From contig JAFTXI010000031.1 in NCBI GenBank assembly GCA_017461665.1, forward strand, positions 1 to 64,000: a DNA stretch of 64,000 nucleotides, in the 5' to 3' direction. The notes beneath the pieces were generated by a model that made no database searches, had not been told where the DNA came from, and saw only the letters and a list, made by a program, of their open reading frames with translations. Of the stretch, positions 50,788-58,906 are shown piece by piece; the first letter of the stretch is position 1; each line of letters starts with the position of its first letter. The DNA comes from Bacteroidales bacterium (GTDB taxonomy: Bacteria > Bacteroidota > Bacteroidia > Bacteroidales > F082). Position numbers and translations under genes: made by a program.

Positions 50788-50788
50788 A

Positions 50789-52165
50789 TTATAATTCAAT
50801 ACCATACAAATGCATTTTATTATATAGTGTCTTTCTGTCAATCTGAAGCAGCTTGGCAGCAATCGTTTTATTTCCACGCGCATGATTCAAAGCCGCAATA
50901 ATTTGTTCTTTCTCGTTTCCTCTATTTAAAGCCCAATCTTTTACTTCTTCGTTTCTCACTTCTGCCACAGATGTCTGCACTTTAACATTTTTATGAAACT
51001 CCGGAAGATTATCCACATTTAAAATATTATCCTGTGCAAACAATACCGATCGACGTATTACATTACGAAGTTCACGAAGATTGCCTAACCATGATTGCTG
51101 TTTTAAGACAGACAAAGCTTCTGCTGAAATTTTATCCACATGTTTATCTAACTCCTCATTAGCCTGAGCTATAAAATGATAGCAGAACTCTTCAATGTCT
51201 TCCATTCTCTCGCGAAGCGGCGGCACATTAACAGAAAACTCGTTTATTCTGTGATATAAATCTTGACGGAATCTACCCTCTTCTATAGCTTTTTCTAAAT
51301 CTTCATTTGTTGCTGCAATAATTCTGACATCAACTTTTATATCCGAAGCAGAACCTACAGGTCTAACCATCTGTTCTTGAAGAGCGCGAAGCAATTGTTT
51401 TTGAACCTCATACGACAGATTCCCAACCTCATCTAAGAAGACTGTACCACCATTAGCAGCGACAAAGACACCTGTCTTGTCCGACACTGCCGAGGTAAAA
51501 GAACCTTTCTTATGTCCGAACAATTCCGAAGGAGCCAATTCCATGGAGAGACTTCCACAATCAACGGCGACAAAAGGCTCCGATTTTCTATTACTTTTCT
51601 CGTGAATCATTCTCGCGATATATTCTTTTCCTGTGCCGCTCTCTCCCAAAATCAAAACCGACATTTTCGTAGGAGCCACCAAATCAATATGAGAATAAAG
51701 ACGCTGCATCACAGAGCTTCTACCCTTTACCACCTTATTCTTCTTTAGATTAGAATTATCCGTCAGCTTGGGTTTATCATTATTACTTTCATTTATCGCT
51801 GGCTTACTCGTCAACGCCAAGTCTATCTTTTGTTGTAATATCGTGGGATTTATTGGTTTCTGAAGATAATCAAAAGCTCCAAGCTTCATTGCCGAAACAG
51901 CAGTCTGGACATCGGAATAACTTGTCATAATAATGAATGGTGTCATTATTTTATTCTCTCTCAACCAAGTAAGTAAAATAATTCCATCGCTGTCAGGCAG
52001 ACGCAAATCACTAAGAATCAAATCAAAAGAATTATTCAGAAGCTCTGTCTTAGCTAATTCGACTTTCGATATCCAAATAGTTTTCCAAGATTTTTTGTCG
52101 AACCATGTCTTAAGCATCGTACCAAAAGTTACGTCATCTTCAACGATTAGAATATGTTTTCCCAT
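50789..52165 (-). CDS. Sigma54-dependent (NtrC-type) response regulator
   Basis: About 458 residues from MGKHILIVEDD; 28 upstream codons of the frame are rejected because they overlap the promoter. Receiver domain (phosphor-Asp in ILSDLRLPDSDG), AAA+ domain (Walker A GESGTGKE, Walker B GGTVFLDEVG, arginine finger region) and C-terminal Fis-type helix-turn-helix (NKTIAAKLLQIDRKTLYNKM). The sigma54-contacting GAFTGA loop reads GSFTSA, an unusual change. It is convergent with the kinase that could phosphorylate it. -7 box TAAATTTG at 52192-52199. Confidence 0.94.
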   Translation of the reverse strand: MGKHILIVEDDVTFGTMLKTWFDKKSWKTIWISKVELAKTELLNNSFDLILSDLRLPDSDGIILLTWLRENKIMTPFIIMTSYSDVQTAVSAMKLGAFDYLQKPINPTILQQKIDLALTSKPAINESNNDKPKLTDNSNLKKNKVVKGRSSVMQRLYSHIDLVAPTKMSVLILGESGTGKEYIARMIHEKSNRKSEPFVAVDCGSLSMELAPSELFGHKKGSFTSAVSDKTGVFVAANGGTVFLDEVGNLSYEVQKQLLRALQEQMVRPVGSASDIKVDVRIIAATNEDLEKAIEEGRFRQDLYHRINEFSVNVPPLRERMEDIEEFCYHFIAQANEELDKHVDKISAEALSVLKQQSWLGNLRELRNVIRRSVLFAQDNILNVDNLPEFHKNVKVQTSVAEVRNEEVKDWALNRGNEKEQIIAALNHARGNKTIAAKLLQIDRKTLYNKMHLYGIEL

Positions 52166-52191
52166 GATTAATTTGTTACAAAATACAATCG

Positions 52192-52199
52192 CAAATTTA
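52192..52199 (-). promoter_or_regulatory. -7 box TAAATTTG of the response regulator
   Basis: Exact TAnnTTTG on the minus strand, 27 nt before the chosen ATG and inside the longer ORF. Confidence 0.6.
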
Positions 52200-52241
52200 A
52201 TGATTATTTCATAAATATGATGTGTAAATAAATAAAAAAAA

Positions 52242-52263
52242 TCCGGCATCGAGCGATACCGGA
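52242..52263 (-). terminator. Terminator of coiled-coil lipoprotein gene 1
   Basis: On the minus strand TCCGGTATCG pairs with CGATGCCGGA (10 bp, one G-U) and is followed by eight T. Almost the same hairpin follows the paralogue at 53379. Confidence 0.85.
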
Positions 52264-52289
52264 CGTTGAAAATGAAACGGGCAGAATAA

Positions 52290-53141
52290 TTATTTGGTTG
52301 AGATTACCAAATATTTTGTTACACTCCAAAATTGTTCTGGATTTGTGATTTGGAGTACGTTTGTTGTTTCTGTTTTGTTGATAGTATAAGAACTCATTGG
52401 ATGGCTGGAAAGAACAACTACTTTTTTAGCTTCGATTGTAATTTCGTTTAAGTCACGTTTATCTGATTTAGTGAACATTTCTGTTGGAACATTTTCTCTC
52501 AAGATATATTTAGATGTTAATATTCCATTTTCTTTAAGAGATTTTTTGTTAGCAGCTATATAATACACTGTATTCATTTCTGCAACTTGTTCAGAGATAA
52601 TTTGATTCTTAGCATCGTTATCGGCGTTAACCTTTGCAAGGTCAGAGTTAAGGTTTTCTACTCTTGTGTTGAGACCTACTATTTGGGTATCTCTTTCATT
52701 CAACTGAACTTGCAATGAGTCAATAACTTTCGTTTTTTCTTCAATCTGATTTTGTAATTTTTTTATTGTAGCGCGTAATTCCTTATTACTTCTATTTGAA
52801 TTTTGTAAGACTTTGTTCAAAGAATCCAATTTTGCATTGTTTTGTGCCATGGCTTCTTTAATTTGAATTAATTGAGAATTAAGTTGCTCTCTTTGAGCTA
52901 CATTTTCGTTGTTCATAAGAAGAAGACCTTCTGCTTCGCGAAGTGCTTGCAAGTTATTTTCGACGTCTGCAATAACACCCAAAGCATTATTATATTCTCT
53001 TTCAATATTCTGATTTTCAACAACTGCTGCTTCTTTTTCTGCTAATAATTGTTGGTACTTCTTTGATTTCTCCACGCATGAAGTGGTTAATAATCCTGCT
53101 GCTAAAGCAACTACTAAAATTTTACTAAATGATCTTTTCAT
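52290..53141 (-). CDS. Coiled-coil lipoprotein, paralogue 1
   Basis: 283 residues. Lipobox LLTTSC (Cys 22) then VEKSKKYQQLLAEKEA. A long heptad-rich coiled coil spans about 30-185 and is followed by a compact beta-rich domain (VYYIAANKKSLKENGILTSKYI, LSSHPMSSYTI, ITNPEQFWSVTKYLV). About two thirds identical by eye to the next gene (53430), which also has the same terminator. It probably bridges outer membrane and another envelope layer. The family was not recognised. Confidence 0.8.
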   Translation of the reverse strand: MKRSFSKILVVALAAGLLTTSCVEKSKKYQQLLAEKEAAVVENQNIEREYNNALGVIADVENNLQALREAEGLLLMNNENVAQREQLNSQLIQIKEAMAQNNAKLDSLNKVLQNSNRSNKELRATIKKLQNQIEEKTKVIDSLQVQLNERDTQIVGLNTRVENLNSDLAKVNADNDAKNQIISEQVAEMNTVYYIAANKKSLKENGILTSKYILRENVPTEMFTKSDKRDLNEITIEAKKVVVLSSHPMSSYTINKTETTNVLQITNPEQFWSVTKYLVISTK

Positions 53142-53429
53142 AACGTATAATAATAATTTGTTAATATTTTTTAATTAACTTAGGTCAATTAACATACCAC
53201 AATAAAACAATGTCTTCACATTATAACAAAGCATCACATTATCAATTCATTATCAGATATATCAACAATAAATACATTTAAGAACAAAAAAATAATTGTA
53301 GAATTTTTCCACAATTACACACAACAATACACAAAGTGTAGATGAATTTGAGATTCTCTATACGTATAAAAAAGAAAATCCGGCATCAGGCGACACCGGA
53401 CTTTCATAATATTGAAAACGAGCAGAAAA
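53142..53429. other. Intergenic region between the paralogues
   Basis: AT-rich. It contains the terminator of the upstream paralogue (53379-53400) and TTTTTCCACAATTACACA near 53305, a sequence that resembles the one at 54439 upstream of the other paralogue. No TAnnTTTG box was found for gene 1. Confidence 0.4.
53379..53400 (-). terminator. Terminator of coiled-coil lipoprotein gene 2
   Basis: TCCGGTGTCG pairs with TGATGCCGGA on the minus strand, then TTTTCTTTTTT. Homologous to the terminator at 52242. Confidence 0.8.
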
Positions 53430-54275
53430 TTATTTGGTAATAGCGACCAAATATTTTGTTACACTCCAGAATAATTCTGGGTTTGTTATTTGTAACACAG
53501 TTTGATTATCATTCTTTACTATTGTGTATGATTCAAGTGGATGAGCTGAGAGGACCTTAACTTTCTTAGCGTCGAAAGCGATTTCAGAAACTTCGCGTTT
53601 GTCAACTTTTGTGAAAGCTTCCGCTGGAACTTCGCTTCTCAGGATATATTTTGATGTTAAGATACCGCTTTCTTTCAATTGTTTCTTAGAAGCACCGATG
53701 TAATAAACAGTATTCATTTCAAGAATTTGGTCTGCGATCAAACGGCTTTGTTCATCGTTCTTAGCATTAGCTACGTTAAGATCTTGATTTAAGTTTTCAA
53801 CTTTTGTATTCAAACCTGCAATTTCTTGATCTTTTTGAGCGATTTGTTCTTGCATTTGAGCGATTGTAGCTTCTTTCTCAGCTAATTGAGCTTGTAATTT
53901 CTTGATTGTGTTACGGAGATATGATCTATCTTTGTTTGATTTTTCCAAAACTGATGACAATGAATCTAATCTTGCGCGATCATTTGCCATTTTTTCTTTG
54001 ATTTGGATTAATTCTGAGTTGAGTTGATCTCTTTGTGTGTTGTTTTCATTTTTCATCAACATTAAACCTTCTGCATCGCGGATTGCGCTGAGGTTGTTTT
54101 CAACGTCACTGATAATTCCAAGAGCTGCGTTGTATTCTCTTTCGATGTTTTGGTTTTCAAGAACTACAGCATCTTTCTCTGCCATTAATTGTTGATACTT
54201 CTTTGATTTCTCTACGCATGAGCTTAACATGAAAGCTACTAATGCTACTGATAAAATTGTTAAAGTTTTTTTCAT
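53430..54275 (-). CDS. Coiled-coil lipoprotein, paralogue 2
   Basis: 281 residues, lipobox FMLSSC (Cys 20), same layout as paralogue 1: VEKSKKYQQLMAEKDA, coiled coil, and a C-terminal domain with VYYIGASKKQLKESGILTSKYI and NPELFWSVTKYLV. Its codon use is similar to the neighbour's. It has its own promoter at 54394 with a leader of about 110 nt. The tandem duplication is likely recent enough to keep matching terminators. Confidence 0.8.
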   Translation of the reverse strand: MKKTLTILSVALVAFMLSSCVEKSKKYQQLMAEKDAVVLENQNIEREYNAALGIISDVENNLSAIRDAEGLMLMKNENNTQRDQLNSELIQIKEKMANDRARLDSLSSVLEKSNKDRSYLRNTIKKLQAQLAEKEATIAQMQEQIAQKDQEIAGLNTKVENLNQDLNVANAKNDEQSRLIADQILEMNTVYYIGASKKQLKESGILTSKYILRSEVPAEAFTKVDKREVSEIAFDAKKVKVLSAHPLESYTIVKNDNQTVLQITNPELFWSVTKYLVAITK

Positions 54276-54393
54276 TATTATAATTTTTTAATAGTTAGTG
54301 TTTCATTTTCAATATTTTTAAATCTAATTTTATACCAAAACACGATTTCTGCCTTTATTTATTTCAATCGTCTGAAAATCAAATTAGACTCGG

Positions 54394-54423
54394 CAAATTT
54401 AAGAATTTTTTTCAAATACACAA
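54394..54423 (-). promoter_or_regulatory. Promoter of coiled-coil lipoprotein 2
   Basis: On the minus strand TTG (54421-54423), 19-nt spacer, TAAATTTG (54394-54401). It leaves an untranslated leader of about 110 nt. Confidence 0.6.
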
Positions 54424-54449
54424 TACATACAATGTAGATTTTTCCACAT

Positions 54450-54475
54450 AATTCCACAATAACATACGTGGAATT
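54450..54475. promoter_or_regulatory. Inverted repeat between divergent promoters (possible operator)
   Basis: AATTCCAC (54450-54457) and GTGGAATT (54468-54475) form a perfect 8-bp inverted repeat with 10-nt spacer. It lies between the promoters for the lipoprotein (minus) and the MATE pump (plus), just upstream of the plus -7 box at 54480. A regulator site is inferred. Confidence 0.4.
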
Positions 54476-54479
54476 TTGT

Positions 54480-54487
54480 TAAATTTG
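54480..54487 (+). promoter_or_regulatory. -7 box TAAATTTG of the MATE gene
   Basis: Exact TAnnTTTG on the plus strand, 18 nt before the GTG start codon. Confidence 0.55.
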
Positions 54488-54504
54488 CGGAAAAGATAAA
54501 AATC

Positions 54505-55794
54505 GTGAATCGTTCAATATTAAAGTTAGCTATACCAAACATTATCAGCAATATAACAATCCCTCTCTTAGGATTGGTTGATATGATTTTAATGGGACAT
54601 TTGGAATCGGCAACATATATCGGAGCCATCGCACTCGGTGGAACAATATTCAGCGTTCTATATTCTTTCTTCAGTTTCTTAAGAGCCGGCACAACAGGTT
54701 TCACCGCACAAGCTCTTGGAAGCAACAACACAACGGAGATTATTTATTCTCTCTACAGAGCTGTCTGTATCGGTATACCTATTACATTAATAATACTTAT
54801 GCTTCAAACGCCGATTGCAAAACTTAGCGCCCTTTTACTTGATGGCAGCGACGAAGTAAAAGCATTGGCAATGAATTATTTCTACGTTAGAATATGGGCT
54901 GCACCACCCAACATCCTCCTCTATTGTCTCAATGGGTGGTTCGTTGGAATGCAAAATACAAAAATTCCAATGTTCATAGCTATATTAGTTAATGTAATGA
55001 ATATTATCTTTAGCGTTATTTTTGTATTACTTCTAAATCAGAACGTTACAGGTGTAGCTCTCGGAACAGTATTAGCTCAATATTGCGGTCTTCTTCTCGC
55101 TATCGTATTGTTAATAAAAAATTACAAATCCTATTTTGTTAAAATTAATAAAGAAATACTTTTCGATTTAAGCAAGATAAAACACTTCTTTAAAATCAAC
55201 AGTGACTTAATGATTAGAAGTTTTCTCCTAATAATAAGTATCGCTTTTTTTACAAACCAATCAGCAAAACTTGGAGATAATATATTGGCAATCAACATGA
55301 TTTTGTTACAATCATTTTATATTTTCTCTTATTTCACCGATGGTTTCGCTTACGCAGGTGAGGCTTTAGTTGGAAAATTCGTTGGTTCAAAAGACAAAAA
55401 AAATCTATCAAAAGTCATTAGATTGCTATTATTATGGGGATTCTCTATAAGTATCCCATTTACAATTCTTTACGCAATTTTCCCTTCAACCTGTGTAAAA
55501 ATAATCTCTGACAACCCGAACATACTCACAGATGTTAAACCTTATTACATCTACATGATTCTTATCCCTATAATTACATTCGCTGCATTCATTTGGGACG
55601 GAATATATATAGGAGCAACGGCCTCTAAAGCAATAAGAAACACCATGATTATCGCAAGTATCTTTGTCTTCCTTCCAGCATGGTATATACTAACGCCCCA
55701 CTTTGGAAACCATGGATTATGGATCTCTTTCCTTTGCTTCATGATTGCAAGAGGATTATCGATGAGTTTGATGGCAAAGAAAAATATTATATAA
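54505..55794 (+). CDS. MATE family efflux transporter (DinF-like)
   Basis: 429 residues starting with GTG, 12 membrane helices in two related halves. Typical MATE stretches: IPNIISNITIPLLGLVDMILMGH at the start, FLRAGTTGFTAQALGS and, in the second half, FAYAGEALVGKFVGS. The drug or metabolite substrate is unknown. The next gene starts 1 nt after its stop and is probably co-transcribed. Confidence 0.92.
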   Translation: MNRSILKLAIPNIISNITIPLLGLVDMILMGHLESATYIGAIALGGTIFSVLYSFFSFLRAGTTGFTAQALGSNNTTEIIYSLYRAVCIGIPITLIILMLQTPIAKLSALLLDGSDEVKALAMNYFYVRIWAAPPNILLYCLNGWFVGMQNTKIPMFIAILVNVMNIIFSVIFVLLLNQNVTGVALGTVLAQYCGLLLAIVLLIKNYKSYFVKINKEILFDLSKIKHFFKINSDLMIRSFLLIISIAFFTNQSAKLGDNILAINMILLQSFYIFSYFTDGFAYAGEALVGKFVGSKDKKNLSKVIRLLLLWGFSISIPFTILYAIFPSTCVKIISDNPNILTDVKPYYIYMILIPIITFAAFIWDGIYIGATASKAIRNTMIIASIFVFLPAWYILTPHFGNHGLWISFLCFMIARGLSMSLMAKKNII

Positions 55795-55795
55795 A

Positions 55796-57214
55796 ATGTT
55801 AAAATTCAATAATATGCATATTATTTCAAAATCTACATATATAAAAGGTGAACAATGTGTCAAGGCTCTATACATGTATAAGAAGCACCCATATTTACGC
55901 GACAAACTTAGCATAGAGAAAAGAGCCAAATTCAAAAGAGGAACCGACGTTGGAGTTTTAGCTAGAACATATTTCCCAGGTGGTGTCAATATGACACCAG
56001 CAAGTCCTTCCCTATTTGGAAAAATGTTCGAGAAAACAATGCAGAACCTTAACAATCCCAACATCAACGTGATGTATGAAGCTATCTTCATCTACAACGA
56101 TACTCTTATCATGCTTGACATTTTGGTCAGAGACGGCGACAAGTGGAGAGCCATAGAAGTAAAAAGTTCATTGTCGTTAAGCGAAACTTATTATCAAGAC
56201 GCTGCACTTCAATATTACGTACTTGATGGATGTAAAGTCCCGATAAGCGATATGCAACTTATGTATGTTAATGAGAATTATGTAAAAGAACACGACATTG
56301 ACATAAACAAACTATTCGTATTCAAATCGGTTAAAGAATATGCAATACAACAGTTACAAGAGATTGACAAAAAAGTTAATTTTTTTAAAGAAATAACGAA
56401 CCTAAATAATGCTCCAAGAATCAATATAGGCACTCAATGTTTCAGACCCTATACATGCGAATTTCTAGGTCATTGCTGGAAAAGAGTTCCAAACGACAGT
56501 TTCCTAAAAACGACAGCTTTGAGTGATGAAGAAATGTTCTCAATTTATAACAATGGAACACAAGACAATTTCAGATTCAAGAAATTACTAAATCCTTTAT
56601 CATTGGGAATGAATCAGATTGACGCATTAGAACAAGACACATTTTACATAAATTATAAAACTTTCTACAACACCATTGGCAAGAAAACAGATTCCATTGC
56701 TTTTCTTAACTTATTGTTTTACAGACCTGCTATACCTATTTTAGACGGACACAAACCTTATCAAGAAATAATCTTGGCATTTTCAATATTGTCAAATCAA
56801 GATGATGAAACCATCTATTGGGACTGTTTTAACGATTATTCCAAGATGGAGGAAGGTTTGAATCTCTTAACAGAAATACTCAAGCGTTTTGAAAAGGTAG
56901 TGTACTTTTCTGCACAGAATATCAATAGTTTAATGAACAGATACAAGATTTTAGAATCGAAAGAAATCAGTTTTAAAATTATCAATCTTAAAGATGTATT
57001 GAAAGAATCAGATTTCTACAACAAAAAGACAAAATTTGATTTTTCGTTGAAGACCATCTACGAAGGAATATTTCCATCTGAAGAGATTTTCGAACACAGC
57101 AGAATCATACTTAATGCCACAAGCGACAATGAGTTAGAGAGATGTTTGGTACGTGACGACATGGAAATGGAGAACAAATATCTCCAAAAAACGTACAAAC
57201 ACCTTATCGGATAA
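55796..57214 (+). CDS. DUF2779-like protein with Cas4-like nuclease domain and degenerate exonuclease half
   Basis: 472 residues. The N-terminal half resembles a Cas4-type PD-(D/E)xK nuclease: SKSTYIKGEQC, catalytic MLDILVRDG and AIEVKSS, and a four-cysteine iron-sulfur pattern (GEQC at the start with CFRPYTCEFLGHC near 222-234). The C-terminal half looks like the RNase H-fold exonuclease part of DUF2779, but the DFE of motif I is replaced by INYKT, so it is probably inactive. The start could also be the ATG at 55814 (MHIISKS). Coupled to the MATE gene. The role, perhaps DNA repair, is inferred. Confidence 0.65.
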   Translation: MLKFNNMHIISKSTYIKGEQCVKALYMYKKHPYLRDKLSIEKRAKFKRGTDVGVLARTYFPGGVNMTPASPSLFGKMFEKTMQNLNNPNINVMYEAIFIYNDTLIMLDILVRDGDKWRAIEVKSSLSLSETYYQDAALQYYVLDGCKVPISDMQLMYVNENYVKEHDIDINKLFVFKSVKEYAIQQLQEIDKKVNFFKEITNLNNAPRINIGTQCFRPYTCEFLGHCWKRVPNDSFLKTTALSDEEMFSIYNNGTQDNFRFKKLLNPLSLGMNQIDALEQDTFYINYKTFYNTIGKKTDSIAFLNLLFYRPAIPILDGHKPYQEIILAFSILSNQDDETIYWDCFNDYSKMEEGLNLLTEILKRFEKVVYFSAQNINSLMNRYKILESKEISFKIINLKDVLKESDFYNKKTKFDFSLKTIYEGIFPSEEIFEHSRIILNATSDNELERCLVRDDMEMENKYLQKTYKHLIG

Positions 57215-57286
57215 TTTATTGATTTATAACATTTTAAAAATCAGACAAAAGTTATCAACAATTATTCAACAATTATAATTTTGTTG

Positions 57287-57294
57287 TAACTTTG
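57287..57294 (+). promoter_or_regulatory. -7 box TAACTTTG directly before the dnaB ATG
   Basis: The last G of the box is 5 nt before the ATG, so a transcript from it would have almost no leader. Confidence 0.5.
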
Positions 57295-57298
57295 AGGC

Positions 57299-58837
57299 AT
57301 GAATAACGAGAATATAAATTATAGAAAGACAGGATTTGGCAGAAGTAAAGCCAGCATTTCATCTAATGAAATTTTAGCAAGTCAGGGACGCGTTCCTCCA
57401 CAAGCTATAGATTTGGAAGAAGTCGTTCTTGGAGCGATGATGCTTGAAAAAGGAGCAGTGAATGCTGTTATAGACATTTTAACACCTGAGGTTTTCTACA
57501 AGGAAACACATCAGATGATTTTCACTGCCATAAAAGATTTATTTGCAAAATCAGAACCCATTGATATTCTGACTGTAACAAATCAGTTAAAGAGTTCTGG
57601 AAATTTAGAAGTCGTTGGTGGACCTTATTATATATCACAACTGACAAATCGCGTTGTGAGTTCAGCTAATATCGAATTCCATGCTCGTATTATTTTACAG
57701 AAATACATTCAACGTCAATTGATTGTAATTTCTTCTGATATAATAAAAGAAGCATACGAAGACACCACTGACGTCTTTGACTTATTAGACAAGGCAGAAC
57801 ACAATCTCTTCCAGATAAGCGAGAACAACTTAAAAAGGAACCACGATCAAATGCCAGACTTGGTCAGCATGGCTATTGCCGATATCGACAAGGCGCGTAA
57901 TAGCGGTTCAGAGTTGAGAGGCGTGCCTTCTGGTTATACCGAGTTAGACAGAATCACACAAGGCTGGCAGAAGTCAGACCTCATCATCTTGGCAGCTCGT
58001 CCAAGTATGGGTAAGACAGCATTCGCTCTCAACTTAGCTCGTAATGCTGCCGTCGATTTCAACAAACCAATCGCGTTCTTCTCATTGGAAATGTCGTCAG
58101 TTCAATTGGTTACACGTCTTATCTCTACCGAGACATCTTTAACAGCCGACAAATTAAGAACAGGTAATTTGGCTGATTACGAATGGGAGCAACTCAATAA
58201 TATGGTATCGCCTCTCGTCAACGCTAAGATTTTCATTGACGATACTGCCCAGTTGTCTATCTTCGACCTCAGAGCCAAGTGTCGCCGCTTGAAACAACAA
58301 CACGATATTCAGATGATTTTCATCGATTATCTCCAATTGATGACAGCTAAAGGCGACAAGGGAGGAACACGTGAACAGGAAATCAGTAACATCAGCCGTT
58401 CATTGAAGAGTCTCGCTAAGGAATTGGACGTTCCAGTATTGGCACTTTCACAGTTGAGTCGTAGTGTTGAATCGCGTCCAGGTTCCAAGAAACCTATACT
58501 CTCAGACCTTCGTGAATCTGGAGCCATCGAACAAGACGCCGACATGGTTCTTTTCATCTATCGTCCGGAATATTACGGACTTAGCGAAGAGGAAGGAGAA
58601 TCGACAAAAGGTAAAGCTATCATCAACATCGCAAAACACCGTAATGGTAAATTAGGCGATGTCAATCTAAAATTCGTTGGACAATATGCACGTTTTGAAG
58701 ATATCGTCGAGAGTTATGGAGCTGCACCTGATAGCGATTTCTCTCCGAATTCTAATTTCACTCCAAACACAAACTTTGACGCGCCACAGACTATGGTTAT
58801 ACCATCAAGAATGAACGACGATTTTGCAGGAGCATAA
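57299..58837 (+). CDS. dnaB: Replicative DNA helicase DnaB
   Basis: 512 residues. It unwinds DNA at the replication fork. N-terminal domain starts at GRVPPQAIDLEEVVLGAMML; RecA-like ATPase with Walker A ARPSMGKT (about 232), Walker B IFIDYLQL, and loop motifs ALSQLSRSVE. The C-terminal 40 residues are Asn/Pro-rich (SDFSPNSNFTPN). No in-frame methionine lies before the conserved part, so the ATG at 57299 is right despite the very short leader. Confidence 0.96.
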   Translation: MNNENINYRKTGFGRSKASISSNEILASQGRVPPQAIDLEEVVLGAMMLEKGAVNAVIDILTPEVFYKETHQMIFTAIKDLFAKSEPIDILTVTNQLKSSGNLEVVGGPYYISQLTNRVVSSANIEFHARIILQKYIQRQLIVISSDIIKEAYEDTTDVFDLLDKAEHNLFQISENNLKRNHDQMPDLVSMAIADIDKARNSGSELRGVPSGYTELDRITQGWQKSDLIILAARPSMGKTAFALNLARNAAVDFNKPIAFFSLEMSSVQLVTRLISTETSLTADKLRTGNLADYEWEQLNNMVSPLVNAKIFIDDTAQLSIFDLRAKCRRLKQQHDIQMIFIDYLQLMTAKGDKGGTREQEISNISRSLKSLAKELDVPVLALSQLSRSVESRPGSKKPILSDLRESGAIEQDADMVLFIYRPEYYGLSEEEGESTKGKAIINIAKHRNGKLGDVNLKFVGQYARFEDIVESYGAAPDSDFSPNSNFTPNTNFDAPQTMVIPSRMNDDFAGA

Positions 58838-58844
58838 AAAAAAT

Positions 58845-58886
58845 AAAAAAACTGCCTCACTTTGAAAAGTCTGGCAGTTTTTTTTA
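58845..58886. terminator. Bidirectional terminator after dnaB
   Basis: AAAAAACTGCC pairs with GGCAGTTTTTT, with an inner ACTTT / AAAGT stem, between the convergent dnaB and the 749-residue gene. Confidence 0.85.
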
Positions 58887-58906
58887 TGAATTCGTAATAT
58901 AAATTC

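Noticed and set aside
54439..54460. DnaA-box-like TTTTCCACA sequences, possible origin
   Set aside because: Only imperfect matches in an AT-rich gap; no dnaA, dnaN or box cluster is present.
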